From: Tribonema minus
Taxonomy: Eukaryota; Sar; Xanthophyceae; Tribonematales; Tribonemataceae
Length of the DNA: 64,000 bases
NCBI GenBank assembly: GCA_017506865.1
Contig: JAFCMP010000520.1
Coordinates: forward strand, 310,001 to 374,000
Direction: 5' to 3'
The notes below the pieces were generated by a model that saw only the letters and a list, made by a program, of their open reading frames with translations, made no database searches and was not told the origin of the DNA. The number at the start of each line of letters is the position of its first letter. The first letter of the stretch is position 1. Of this stretch, positions 1 to 11,979 are shown piece after piece. The position numbers and the translations under genes are program-made.

Positions 1-126
1 TCCACGCGCATCAGCCGCAGCCGCAGCTAAAGAGCCACCTTGACAAGATTGCGAATGGCAGCAATGAGTCATTTTAGCATTGATAGCAATGACACAGGCG
101 GGATGGTAGGTATCAGGTCGCCTTAC

Positions 127-3100
127 CTTGCCCCAGTACTCTTCGGGCAGTCCTCCCGGGTGATCAACATAATCCAAGGGAGCGACCTCCGGGGCGATTT
201 CGGAGTCCTGCGGCGTGCAGCGCGGTGGCATGGCTCAGTTGTGTCAGCGCACGTCAGCGCACAGATCTGATGCTGAGCACTGCACCATTGCGGCGCGAAA
301 CTGCGACAGCACGGAGCGACCTCCATTATGAGAATTTTGCAAAGCAGCGCAATTGCATCGCTCTAAAGGCTATGGTAGCGTGTGTCAGCGTTCAAACATG
401 ACGCTGCGGACCATACAAACAGCGACGCCGAATACTGAGACGTGCGGCGTGAGCATGGTAGCAAACAGGGCCCGTCAGTGCTCAGCCAAAGGAGCAGTGC
501 CTAAATAAAAAAAAGTGGTGCACGAGCATGTGAACCGTCTGGTGGAGGCAGGCGCGCTGGCTGGGTTGGGTCCTCACCCAGACTCTTGATTCCATGAGTG
601 AGCGCTGCTGTCGTCTGCTGAGCGTGCAGGCAGTCTCGTCAGAAGGGATCATTGGGCTGCATGAGTCGCAATGGCATCTGAGCCAATCATATTGGCGTTG
701 ATGATGATGGTAGTGATTGACGCGTTGTTGAACCTGACTAAGGGGCAGCATTCCACTACTTCAACTCCACATTTGCTGACTTCAACTTTGTAAATGCGGC
801 ACCGCTGACTCACCTGGCTCTCCACCAGCACGACCTCGCCCGGGGAGTCCCCTGTAGTGGAGGACGCAAGGCGCAAAAAGTGGGGGTTGCGTCAGCGGGA
901 TGACAACCCAAATGGCGACTATGTGCCCAAATTACAGCCGTCACTCAGCAAAAATCATGATTTAGAAATATGCAGAAAGTAGTGAACGGTGAGTCCCATA
1001 CTGCAGAGCACTGCCACGTGTTAGCAGGTACATACCACGTTACATAAGCGCGACGCCATGTTCTTATTGCCATAGTTGAGGTGCTATGAACCATGCTGGA
1101 GAGTTTAGTAGAGCAGGGTGGTGCACGCGTAGCCTCAGCCGCAGCCCTAGCCCGATTGCCTGCATCTAGGTGTCACTGTCGCTGCGATTGCCGCTAGATG
1201 TTTCTTGATCATAGGTGGCTCAGCGAATGCCCTCGCATGCACGGCGCATTGAGGCACGTGGATTCGACAAGTTAGTAAACCAAAGGGGCTCCGGGCTTAT
1301 GCGCGGACTCTTACGGTGCCAGCGACAAGACCTCATGCGTCAGAGGGACGTCCACGCGAACGGAAGGTGCCATCATGAACCCGCACTTCGCTGCCCCCGT
1401 GGGCACTGCATACTGTGAATGCGGTCGTGCGCGATGGGTCAGTGCCATTATCCCCATGCGCTCGCCGTGCCTGAGCACATGCCGTAATCATGTCCTGCTG
1501 AGCGCAGCTGCGCCTGTAGAGGTGACGCATGTAGCCAATTGACACTTCAAGCGTGATCCACGTATCCAGCTCCATGGCGACCAGGTGTGTCGCCCTACGT
1601 ACCGCTAGCCCAAAATGCAACAAAACCTGCCAGAAAAATTTGTTTTACTAAAAAAATTTCGAAGCAGCATTTATACTGTGTTCTGATGGGTGCTTGCCTG
1701 GCATGGTGGTCGCAATGTCGTCGGGGATGAAGGTCTCAAATGGGCCGGGGTGCATCTGCGAGGCGCCGGACAATAAACACACAGCACAAAATGCACGTAA
1801 AAAACAACATCATACTTTGCAGTACTGTATGCGTTCGCGTCAGATGCCGTGGCTAGGCTCAAACGGCGTGACCGCAAAGCACGCACGTCAGCAGCATCCC
1901 CCACAAGCACAAAATAGAAAATGCCCCTCCTCCCCCCCTCCCCCCTGCGCTGTCAACCAGCATTCAATAGCATAAGATTTTGGGTCTTGATCTGTAGCGC
2001 TCGTTGGTTATGAATGTTGAACCGTGCAATAAACCTAGACTACACTTTATTGTACTCTTTGCGATTATTGCAACAAGAGTTTTTTTTGTTGCACGAGGCT
2101 GGTTTGAATATCCTATTAGGAGTGATACCAATTTTTTTCACTCTTCCAATTAAAATAGCTGTAAAAACGGAAAAATAATGTTTGAAATCAAATACTTCAA
2201 AAATCCAACGAAAATTCATGATCAAGCCAGAACGGAAAATGAAACAATGCATTTGCCCTCAAAATGCTATCAAGACAACACATAAAAGCATGTTTGAAGA
2301 ACACGATAACACAAGAAAAATCTTTGTGAACGAACTGAAAGTGCAAATACGTGCTGAAGCAGGATCTATCGATAGACATTTGCAGCCCCCAAAACCAAAG
2401 TTGTTCTTCAGGTCACGACTTATTTGATTTTTAAAGATAACACAGACAATTTCTTTTTTTGGAGTTCACTTTTGTTTACAAACAGATGCTCAACTGGAGA
2501 ACAGAAAAAAACCAATAATCTACTATGACAAGTTTGACTCTTTGATCCGTATCTTCAGAAAAGTGAGCAAAAAACGATAATCTAAGAGAGTGGCTACCTT
2601 TGCCTTGTACATGCATGCTATATTGTAGACTAGATCACCATTTTAAAAAACTTTGTGTTCATGACGATACCTGATCTAAACTTTTCATAGTGTGAAAAGA
2701 TTCATAAATACCTACATACCCAGCTAGCTCACCTTGACGTCGGCGTCCTCCCTGCGGCGCTGGCCGGGCTCCACGCGGCGCGCAAAGCGCTCGGCAAGGC
2801 GGCACCACTTCTCAAATGTGTGCGTGTAGCCCTTGACACAACCCTGCAGGGGGGTGGGTGGGGATTTGGGGGGGGGGTTAAAGCACTGATTGAGTGTCCG
2901 TGCGAAACAAACAATCCATAGCAACGGGTTTTGAGCAGCGCGCGACGCGGCGGCAACACTTCTTTAACGCGTGCATGTAGCCCTTAACGCTGCCCTGCCG
3001 GGCTCTGAAACCATGGTGTGTCAGCGCTCACATTATGGGTTGGTGGATGATAGACGTGCGTCGCGCTACGCAAGGCAGCACTACGTACTTCATAAATGTG

Positions 3101-6100
3101 TGCAGGTTTGCCCTGGTCGAAGTTTGCGGAGGGCCATCTGCAGTTTGTACAGAAAGATACAACACACACGGTATAAGCTCAGGTGATGTTTATGAAGAGT
3201 CTTCATCAAAGACGCCTGTTGCGCAGTTGTTTCAGTTACATGTGGCAACAGCACTCACAAACGCTAATGCACTACTTGTGCAGCATGAGCAGTGCTTGCG
3301 ATGGAGAGCGCGGTGGCTAGGCTGGTGGGCACACACTCAACTGTGCGCAGGCGTCTATGCTGCATCACTTATGCTCATGTACCGCGGTCACTTACTGCTG
3401 CTGCTGTACGGAAGGGTCACATCAGCTACATATGCGCATGTTGGCAGTGCTGACCGTAGAAAGCGCGTTACTAGGCGCACGAAGGTGCATGCCGCCGGTG
3501 CGCCCCAGGGCAGCAGCAACTACAGCAATTGCCATTACCATCGCCTGTTGCCGCGACGTCAAAGTTTTGAAAAAGCTGCGTTCAAACCTCTTCCTGTTGC
3601 ACACTGCATGGTGGCAGCGCTCACCACGGAGAGTGCGGCGGCAAGGTCGCTGGGCGTGCGGAAGTGCACGCCGCAGTGCAGCAGCAGCTACATGCTACCA
3701 TTATTACCAAGTGCTGCTGCTCTACAAGTATGTTCCCTAAAATGTGTATGGATCACTTCAAATCCAACCTTGCAGGCGTGTCTGCAGTGCTCACCACGGA
3801 GAGCGCGGCGGCAAGGTCGCTGGGCGCACGGAAGTGCACGCCGCAGTGCAGCTACAGCTACACTTGCCACCATAGCCGCCAAGTGCTGCTGTTCTATAAG
3901 TATGTTCCATGAAAATATATGAAGTAGTTGAAGTCCTAAGACTCAGAAACACTTTGAAGTATGCACAGCACGTCAGCAATGCTTACCACGGAGAGCGCAG
4001 CGGCGAGGTCGCTCGGCGCGCGAAAGTGCACGCCGCAGTGCAGGCGCACCGTCGTGCCGAAGCCGTCGAAGGACACGGCCCACTTGGCGATCACGCGGAA
4101 CCTGCGGTGGACACATGTGTGCAATGTCAAATGAAAATGAAATGAAGAGCCGGCAGTGAACCAGTCATCAATGGTGAGTACGGAAGACAAATGTATCGCA
4201 GCAAACTGAGTCTAAGGCTGCATAGAAAACATTCCAGAGAGAAGCAGCAGCGCACACTGCACGGACATGGTGTGCTGGCAGATTGAACGACACGGCCCAC
4301 TTGGCGATCCCGCGGAACCTGCGACGAGTGCGCACGCGCTTTGTCCGTGGAGCCAGGGCCGAAGATAGCAGTTGTTCACGTTGACCAATAAGAACGTCAC
4401 AGAAAACTCGGGCAAAAGGCTGCATACGATGAAACGTGTGAGTGCAATTTTAACATGAGTCACAGACGAGTCAGCAAAAGGTTGACATACATGTCCCTGG
4501 GTAAGCATATACGCACCGGAGCGAATTGATACTTTGGGGTCCCAAAGTGGTGCCGAAGCGGTGGTGGTGGAGAGGTCCTATGACAGGCAACTTGAGCAAA
4601 ATACACTGTTGAAATTCTGATGACTCACTTGTCGCCATCGACCAGATCGCGGAGGGCGCGGCGGACTTCAAGTGTTGCTCCCCCAAGCCTGCACGAGGAG
4701 GGAGGGCAGCACGTACACTTTTGTCATGTTATGCGACAGTAGCAACACTGGCAAAGGTGACACACTATAACAATCATTGCTACTGCAAGTACTTTTGTGC
4801 AGGTCGATTGGATCAGTGCTGGTAGCTGGAAGAGCATCAGGCGCATGCACCTGGTAAGCCAACAACGTCTCTGACGGCTTGGGCCAGTGAGAAACAGTAT
4901 GCAGCGGTGGAGCTGAACAGCATTCTCCAGGCGAACACAAGTGTGCACCGAATGTCATAGAGTGGTTGCGTTGCCTGCTGTGCTATCCCTACAACGGGAC
5001 GCAGTAGGGCCATTTCTTCATGGAGAACATCTAAGCCAGTGGTCAGCAATAAAGTAGCAGTGACCAAGCAGGACCAGAACTTTGGTAGCTACTAATGCGG
5101 TTGAAGTTGGCGTTGCCTTGTTGCTCCACCACACCTCAACATCATCAGCAGTGAATTCTGCCTATAACGTGGGATCCATGCGCACAATATTTAGACGCTT
5201 CACGTGGCATTCTTTGTCCTTCACATGCAAGTGTATCTGCAGCAACATCAGCTTCTCACTCTGGCGCAGGTACTGCTGAATGTTCTGTGCATTTTCACCA
5301 CGATGTTCTCAACACCACTATGCAAACGAGCTAGACTATGCCAGTCAACAAGTGCAAGACCACTGACCTGTTGGGCTTGGCGGTGAAGTGCTGCGCACAA
5401 TGACGCGGGTGCACGCAAGCACGGGCAGCAGCAGAAGTGCACAAATGAGAGGCAGTTGTGGGTGTGCTGGGCTGCCCTCTTCCAGGTGCTTTAAGGCAGT
5501 CAATGGCGCACCTACCAGTTCAGAAAGCCAGATTCACGGCGCACCTTGACCGGTCACTGGGCAAAGACACTGACGATGCAAACAAGTCACACATATGCCA
5601 TGGCAATGCCCGGCAGCATGATGTGCGAAGCTGGCAAAACCCGCTTGTAGCAGCGCTCAGGTAAGAAGTGCGCTGTTACATCTGGGCCAACAACATTAAC
5701 CCACGTGACTCGCATTAAGTGAGTATACCTTGATGTGAGCATGAAAGAGCTGCAGCAGCCATCTCAATTCTCAGGGTCGCCACTTAGGGCAGCCACAGCG
5801 AGGGTCGGCAGCGCTGCTCATCTGGGGGTCTTGTGCAGAGGTTATCGTCCACGACGGTGCGTCTCTAGTTTTCACGGTCACGCGCAAGCAACCGCGGGCA
5901 TCAACGCGCGCACGAGCTCCTGAACGGAGCGCTACTGCGGCGATGCGTCCCAAAGTCTCGGCCTACCATCTGGCACTCATACTCATTACTCATCGGCACG
6001 TGCCGACCTGTGAATGTGAGCGTCGAGGTCTTGCGTCTCTCTTACCGCGTTCCTGACCGCAGCACTCATTTCGGGTGTAACATACAAGTAACACTAATAA

Positions 6101-9100
6101 ACCTTACCATAACCTCAATCCGGATTCCTGACCTCACTCTTACCCCGTGACCCCTATACCCTGTATGATACTGTTCGGCTTCTTGCTCCTCCTCGACGCG
6201 CGTGAAGCTCCTGCAAATGTCCGCGCCCTTTTTCTGAATTGACTCTGAATTTCCCCGATATCCAGACAAACTACACCTGGAAGAACCTACCCCTCCAAAC
6301 CTAGCCCTAAACCTGATGTCAACCCTGACTCAAACCCTACTGCTGGGCGTACCTGCTCCTCCTCGACGCGCGTGAAAGCGCCTGCCGTTGTCTGCGCCCC
6401 ACACCAGCCTATTCTATACCGGGTATTCTGCTCGTCCCAAACCTAGCCCTAACCCTGATGTCAACCCTAATTCTAACCCTACTGCTGGGCAATTGCTCCT
6501 ACCCGACGTGCATGAAGCGCCTGCGATCGTCTGCGCACTCCATGTATTCCTGACTCTAACCCCTGAAATACCAACGTACCCCAGACCTGGCAGAACCTGC
6601 TCGTCCCAGCCCTAGCCCTAACCCTATTTCTAACCCTTACGGTACTTTGAAGTATGCTCTTTCTGGCATACCTGCTCCTCCTCGACGCGCGTGAAGCTCC
6701 GACGGTCATCTGCGCCCTCGTCAGACGTCGGCGCGCCGCGCACGGCGCTCTTGAAGTGCACGCGCCGCACCAGCCCCGCATACTGCATATGCGCAAGACA
6801 CGTCACGTGTCGTGTGGCGATGTCAATCAGAAGTAATTGTCAATGAGCATGAGCAACCTCGTGAATGTAGACTCTAGATATAGCCAGCCTGTATACTTTG
6901 ATGATAGGCTTTTCGTGCCCTGGAGCAAGAAGTTCAAATTCAACATACAATGCACATTCGGTTTCGCGACAAGATCTCAAGTCTCAGGCTCCTCTGATGG
7001 TTGACTTAAACCGATGGCATGTGACATGGCGGAAGTTGCACACCAAAGTGGCTGGCGGCAGCCGCATGCACCATGCTCTTCAGGTGCATGTGAGGCACCA
7101 TCCCCGCTTACTGCACATGCATACAATGCCGTCGCTTGTAGCGAAAGGATGCCATGACGTCATCAATATCCGATTCAACACAAATGCTAGCATCTAGGCA
7201 TATCCGACAACACCATCAATCCTCGCAAAATTGTGTCATGGCGCTGGTTGCATCCGCTCCAGCGCGACGCATGCAGCAAGATTCGAGCTGTGCAAGGCTG
7301 CGGTCTGCAGCAGCGGCAGTGCCAGCGCATGCGAGCGTGTCCAGCACTCGGCGCGCAGCTTGGTAGTTACAAAGGTCGAATAGTCGCAGACCATGCGAGC
7401 GCAGCCCCTTGTGTTGCAAAGCCAGCATCCCGCTCATGATAATGATAACTTTGACACCTGCAGGCGATAGCCCAGTGAAGCTCACATGGGACAGTCAACC
7501 TTCAACTGGCTAAACATCATGCTCACATGTCCTGCAGTACGCTGCAGCGATCATGCGTGTCACTCTTTCGATAAGACTTCAACTCAGTCAAAGTTCAACA
7601 ACGACTTCATCTCGAAGTGCAGCGTGACGCTCACCTGCTGATAGCCATCCTCCTGCCAGGGCTCCTCCCTCACGTCCCTGCTCCGCCGCAATGAGCAGCA
7701 GTGCACGAACCATCCGGCGTACACCATGATCAGCAGCACCAGCAGCAGCATCAGCAGCAGCCACAAATCCGTCGCCAGCAGCACCACCAGTGGCAGAAGG
7801 CAGGAAAATCCAGGCAGTGGTGACAGCGGTGATAGCACGCGCACGAACAGGAGCGGAGTGCATTAGCTTACGTGCAGGAACGCGACTTTAACATTGACTT
7901 AACTTGAATGCGGCCTGTAGCAATATGATGGTCGGCGTGGGAACTGCTGGCTGTGGCACCTGCAGTGCTAACATCGAGATGTTCATCTCAGTTCAAGGCC
8001 GCACTCAAGTTGAACAAATTGAGCACCAACATGGACCGTAGTATCAAAGATGAGAGTTGTGGAAATTGTCCCAATCGCGCAGCTTCACTGCGTTTTGGCA
8101 GCAGTATGATTTCAGGCTGCAGTGCGCGCTGACTCCGGCAGTGGGGCAGAAATAACCACTTTTTTGCTGCCGCTCGCCGCTGCGTCAGCGGCAGTATAGG
8201 ATGCGTTGCGCACTGCAGCGTTGCGCACTGCAATGGCAACAAATCCATGCCAGGGGACTACCAGAAGACTACGTCATCGACGTAGTCTTCAAGCAGACAT
8301 TATGGGACAGTGGTGAACAGAATCACGCCGTGCGATGCATTTCATTTAGATGACTGCTGTCAAGGTAATAAAAAAATTTAATTAAAAGTAGTCATGCCAT
8401 AAAGTATATATGTTTTTGGCATACTCCTGCATGTTTTATATGGGCCAGAAATATGAGGCCCAGCGTAAGTAGTCTACAGAACCGTCAGAGGCGGCCGCGT
8501 GTAGCCCGAGAGTCGAGAGTCGGCACCATTGCAGTCATTGACAGTGTGACGGCACCCACCGAACGGCCAACAGCCGCTGCAGCAGCAGCTGCACCAGCAA
8601 TTGTCATGTTCAAAATCCAGAGGTGACAAAGAGAGTACGTAGAAGCCAACTGTTTGCAGTCTGAGTACGCTGCACTGCAGCCGGTTTACATTGACTGGTG
8701 ACAGTCGCCACGATGGTGGCAGAGTTGCGGCTGCGTGGATGATGATATGAGTTGCTCATCAAAATGCAGTGCACACGCTCAGCCACCGCATAATGCATTG
8801 CTGCGAGCATTTCTTCAGCTGCACATATGAGCTGAGATGCTCAAGTCTTGCTGCCATGGCACTGAGAATTCCACAGCGAGCGTGGTGGGTTGCTACATCA
8901 TGTCGGCGTTTGCTGGGTGCAACCTCGAAACTCTCATCACAATCTCAGAGCGCAGACAACCTGTGATGCAGGATCTAGCACCTGCCATCCCACGCACGAC
9001 GTACAACCGTGATGAACACGGGCGGCAAATTGTCTCAATAGTTTGAAGTTGTGAAATCTCATCTCGTGCTGACAAAGAAGCTCAGCCGTAGCGAAGCACA

Positions 9101-9442
9101 ATCTCGTGAGACTGCTCATGATTCTGCTGCTTAAATAAGCTTTAATCAAAGGGGTGCAACGATTGCGAGCATCTCGTGCTAGACCACCTCTGTCGGCGAT
9201 GACTCTGGAGGTAGAACGCGCAGGATTTTTGGATCCACCGCAAGCGCCACGCACCTGTCGCCCAGCCCGCGGTGCACAGCGCCAGCAAATTCACTGCTGC
9301 TGGCCAGCAGCAGAGTGTAAAACTCGGATGGGCTTGTCACTCCCCGCACTCTGGCGCAACCTACGTCGCGCAGGCAGGCCTCCTCCGAGGCGCACAGGAA
9401 TGGCAGGAATTGAGTGGGTCCCGACATGGCGCAAATCGTCAC
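127..9442 (-). CDS. VASt-domain-like (sterol-transfer/GRAMD1-type) protein, partial at left edge
   Basis: Multi-exon gene read right to left. Supported exons: about 9442-9255 (donor gtgcgt; start uncertain), 6782-6672, 4688-4629, 4101-3987, 2843-2733, 851-814 and 207-127. Conceptual pieces fit the VASt fold in order: a VTSPSEFYTLLLASSSEF segment like the domain start, a central exon ending RVEEEQ, then LVDGD joined in phase to KFRVIAKWAVSF (compare DVPYGDxFxV in VASt), then GCVKGYTHTFEKW near the domain end. Phases join cleanly from 4688 through 2733. The joins at 6672/4688 and 2733/851 do not match, so at least one exon is missing from my model in each gap. VASt proteins move sterols at ER contact sites; that role is inferred. 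The last exons (851-814, 207-127) are not recognised. The 3' end lies outside the window. The family call is by motif resemblance only. Confidence 0.5.
1975..2715. other. AT-rich island inside an intron
   Basis: About 740 bases of clearly AT-rich sequence sit between the 2843-2733 and 851-814 exons of the VASt-like gene, in otherwise GC-rich DNA. Short reading frames occur on both strands (2040-2252 minus, 2182-2427 plus) but neither resembles a known family. No terminal inverted repeat or target duplication was seen. It may be an inserted element or organellar fragment. Nothing identifies it. Confidence 0.45.
2930..3135 (-). repeat. Two degenerate echoes of the 2843-2733 exon
   Basis: Two direct, decayed copies of the start of the neighbouring exon lie upstream of it in the intron, at about 2935-3000 and 3060-3130. 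Both keep recognisable stretches of the exon start (compare tctcaaatgtgtgcgtgtag in the exon with tcataaatgtgtgcaggttt in the farther copy). They no longer encode a long open frame. Confidence 0.65.
3445..4322 (-). repeat. Echo series of the 4101-3987 exon
   Basis: The 3' edge of the exon with its donor is repeated downstream at about 3788-3862, 3608-3685 and, more decayed, 3445-3500. The shared block accacggaga starts at 3985 in the exon and at 3793 and 3623 in the first two copies, with a weaker match at 3452. Offsets are therefore 192, 170 and 171 bases. The 5' part of the same exon is also copied upstream at about 4255-4322. All copies are direct repeats in the same gene. Confidence 0.8.
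6170..7120 (-). repeat. Echo series of the 6782-6672 exon, with telomere-like filler
   Basis: The exon end that reads RVEEEQ plus its donor recurs at about 6480-6530, 6345-6385 and 6175-6230. The shared plus-strand core is ctcctcctcgacgcgcgtga. The 5' side of the exon is copied upstream at about 7038-7120. Stretches between copies carry CCCTAACCC-like runs. Several copies still keep the GAG GAG CAG exon end. Confidence 0.75.
7894..8016. repeat. Short imperfect inverted repeat
   Basis: aacttgaatgcggcctg at about 7894-7910 is matched, inverted and with few differences, by the sequence around 7995-8016. The spacing is about 100 bases. No terminal motif or target duplication is visible, so it is noted only as local structure within the intron. 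Confidence 0.35.
8264..8290. repeat. Perfect 12-bp stem-loop
   Basis: gaagactacgtc (8264-8275) and gacgtagtcttc (8279-8290) are exact reverse complements with a 3-base loop. It lies in a long intron of the VASt-like gene. There is no T-run and no known regulatory context. It could be the centre of a decayed palindromic element. Confidence 0.6.
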
Positions 9443-9622
9443 GAGGCTCCGTTCTCGCTCCGCGCAGCTCCGATTGCCGACTTAGCCCAGCAACCATCGC
9501 CGTCGCGGCACCTCGTGGATCGGCCTGCGAGAGACTCTTAATGTCAGGTTTGCAGTTCAATTGCCAAGTTCAACTCTGATTCTGAGAAAAATTTGCAAAG
9601 GACACGCACAAACACGACGACG

Positions 9623-11979
9623 ATGGCAGCAAAGAGGGGGGCTTTCGCCAATCTGGTTTATGCCTGCCACCTAGTACTGGCACCGCAGCCGCAACACGAA
9701 GGTGATAACGTGATCACTTGCGGGGAATGTTAGCTACAGCCAAAGCGGGCCCCTGTGAGAGCAATTTGTCTTCCAGCTTCGTGAGTACCATCGGTATGAC
9801 TTCGTTGGTGCTGCTGCTGCTGTTCGAGCCGTCAACAGCCAACGCCCTTCTGGCGGTGCTGCTGCTTGTTCGCTACACTGCTTTCAAAGTTGAAAACAAA
9901 ATAACGCTACAGTAACGCACCGCTGTTGCGTACCGTAAATCACGGGGTATAAGACAGTGCCTCTGTATAAGAAACGGGTATCTTATACGGCGTATAAGAA
10001 ACCCGTTTCTTACAGCATTTTGACAAGCATGTACGTAAGATACTAGGTTTGCTGTATAAGTACTCCCTTTCTTACACGCGGCATAAGGAACTCTTGCGTG
10101 TAAGAAAGGGGGTTCCTTACGCGAAGGTATAAGAAACCTGTACCTTGTGCAGCAAGCAAGGCAACTAGCAAATTGTAGCAAAGAACCAATGACAGGCATG
10201 CAGCAAGCAGCACATCAGCCTCTGAGCTTGGCAGGCCCTCGCTTGCGCTTAGCAGAAGGCTCAGCTGCACTACCACCAGCGGCATTCATTGTTCAGCCGT
10301 ACTACCGCTCGCTCCATCCATCTCAACTTCAAGACCCCCCCAAAACCGTTTGTGACGCACGCACGTGATACGCCGTATAAGATACCTGTTTCTTATAGCA
10401 TGTTGACAGTTGTGTATGTAAGATACTAGGTTTGGTGTATAAGATACTCCCTTTCTTATACGCCGTATAAGAAACCCGTATCTAAGAGGGCCAAAGAGCT
10501 GGCGTTGTTAAGGAACGGGTATCTTATACCCCGTGATTTACGGTACTCTCCTGTGCAACGTACCATACTGTCGATGCCTTGCGCACAAAAGCGGATTGTT
10601 CTTCTTGCCGAAAACGTGCTTCTGTTTGTTCGTCGCGCGGAAAAATCAAATAATCATTGCCATGGCATACATTACACTGCATCCTGGCATGGGTGTCGTT
10701 GCACAGCCCATCGACTTCCGCTTCCATCTGCTGCTGCCCGCTCTCTCTTTCCTCTCTCTGCAGATGTCTGGTCAGCCGTTTTCGAGTTTCTGCCCCCAGG
10801 TCAATTCTTGCAGGTCGCTTCCGTGAGCTCTGCCTGGCGCGAGCTTTACACCAACAGCCTCCAGCACAGGGCCCTGGCGCAGCCGCATCACCTCACATCA
10901 TCCCACGTCGCCATCGCGTCCATGCCCCTGGCACAGTGGGCACTGGCGAGCGGATGCCCCAGAACGGAGGGTGTGCTTGCGCTCGCGGCGCGGCGCGGCG
11001 CGCTGGACGTGCTGCAGCACCTCCTCGGAAACAGCTGCGCGTGGCCCGGCGACCCGAGACACGTCTGCGCCGCCGCCGCAGGGGCGGGGCACCTGCACGT
11101 GCTGCGGTGGGTGCACGTCCGCAACCCCGGCTGGGAGAAGATAACCTGCGCAGCAGCGGCCAGGGGCGGTCACCTGGAGGTGCTGCAGTGGGCGCGGGCG
11201 CACGGCTGCGGCTGGGACACGTGCACGTGCGAGGCGGCGGCGCGCAACGGGCACCTGCGGGTGCTGCAGTGGGCGCGCGCCAACGGGTGCCCGTGGGGGT
11301 ACGACACGTGCAGGGAAGCCGCGCGCGGCGGTCACCTGGAGGTGCTGCAGTGGGCGCGTGCCAACAGGTGCCCGTGGAGGTCAGACACATGCGGGGAGGC
11401 GGCGCACGGCGGGCATATGGAGGTGCTGCAGTGGGCACATGCCAATGGCTGCCAATGGAGTTGGGATACGTGCTGGCATGCCGCTCAGGGCGGTCACTTG
11501 GATATGCTCCAGTTTGCGCATGCCAATGGTTGCCCCATTGACGCTATGGTAGTCTCCGGCGCTGCGTCTGGCGGCCACCTTCATGTGCTGCGGTGGCTGC
11601 ATGCCATACGCAGCTGCCCTTGGGACGCTTCACGTGCATGCGCGCAGCAGCTGCCGGGCAGCTTCAAACGCTGCAGTGGCTGCGGGCGCACGGCTGCCCG
11701 TGGGGTGAAGCGACCCTTACAGCGGCACTCAGGGCTGGACAGCTAGAGGTGCTGAAGTGGGCCCGTGCCGCTGGCTGCTCATGGGAGCCTAACGCCATCA
11801 CACATGCTCTACATCCTAGCCGCCTAGAGTTAATGAGGCCGATGGGGCCGACGCCAGCTGTGCTAGAAGCTGTAGAGTGGGCCATAGCCAACGATGCACC
11901 TTGCAATGACCTTGCCAAGCGTGCAATTTCGGCCTTCGAATCAGACCTCAGGTTGGGCGCGGATGTTTTTTTCATATAG
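9623..11979 (+). CDS. F-box/ankyrin-like repeat protein, copy 1 (frameshifted near 3' end)
   Basis: Exon 1 is 9623-9701 (ATG plus 78 nt, same 79-nt length and phase as copies 2 and 3). Intron 1 is 9702-10763 and exon 2 starts at 10764. Exon 2 begins with an F-box-like segment (VWSAVFEFLPPG, then VASVSSAWRELY). About eleven 27-aa ankyrin-like units of the GHLEVLQWARANGCPW type follow, two more than in the paralogues. Near 11620-11640 one base is missing relative to copies 2 and 3. The frame then stops at 11746 (353 aa with an unrelated tail), while the homologous frame continues to 11979. F-box/repeat proteins usually act as substrate receptors for SCF ubiquitin ligases; that role is inferred. 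Intron 1 carries a TIR element. It is either a recent pseudogene or a sequencing slip. Confidence 0.75.
9931..10545. mobile_element. MITE-like DNA transposon with perfect 24-bp TIRs, in intron 1 of F-box/ankyrin copy 1
   Basis: The first 24 bases (9931-9954, starting taccgtaaatcacggg) are exactly the reverse complement of 10522-10545. If TA is the target duplication, as in Tc1/mariner-type elements, the element is 9933-10543. Inside are two direct subterminal repeats of about 92 bp (about 9989-10080 and 10371-10463) rich in gtataaga motifs. No transposase frame is present, so it is non-autonomous. Without it, intron 1 of copy 1 would be about 447 bp, against 427 and 418 bp in the paralogues. 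That supports insertion after the gene duplication. Confidence 0.85.

Noticed and set aside
3035-3922. 295-codon open frame on the plus strand
   Set aside because: It is antisense to echo copies of the VASt-like exon. Its repetitive protein follows from the tandem repeats, and no family resemblance is seen.
7584-7863. Leu-rich hydrophobic frame resembling a membrane segment
   Set aside because: It is produced by CAG/CAC-type trinucleotide repeats read on the minus strand, and does not fit phase or order between the VASt-like exons. It could be an exon but is unsupported.
9931-10545. Reading the open frame from 10505 as the start of F-box/ankyrin copy 1
   Set aside because: The start lies inside the transposon end. 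The conserved 79-nt exon 1 at 9623-9701 and the acceptor at 10764 give the same structure as the two paralogues.
10657-11541. 294-codon plus frame within F-box/ankyrin copy 1
   Set aside because: Out-of-frame, Arg/Gly/Ala-rich shadow of the repeat array. The other frame carries the conserved ankyrin-like units.
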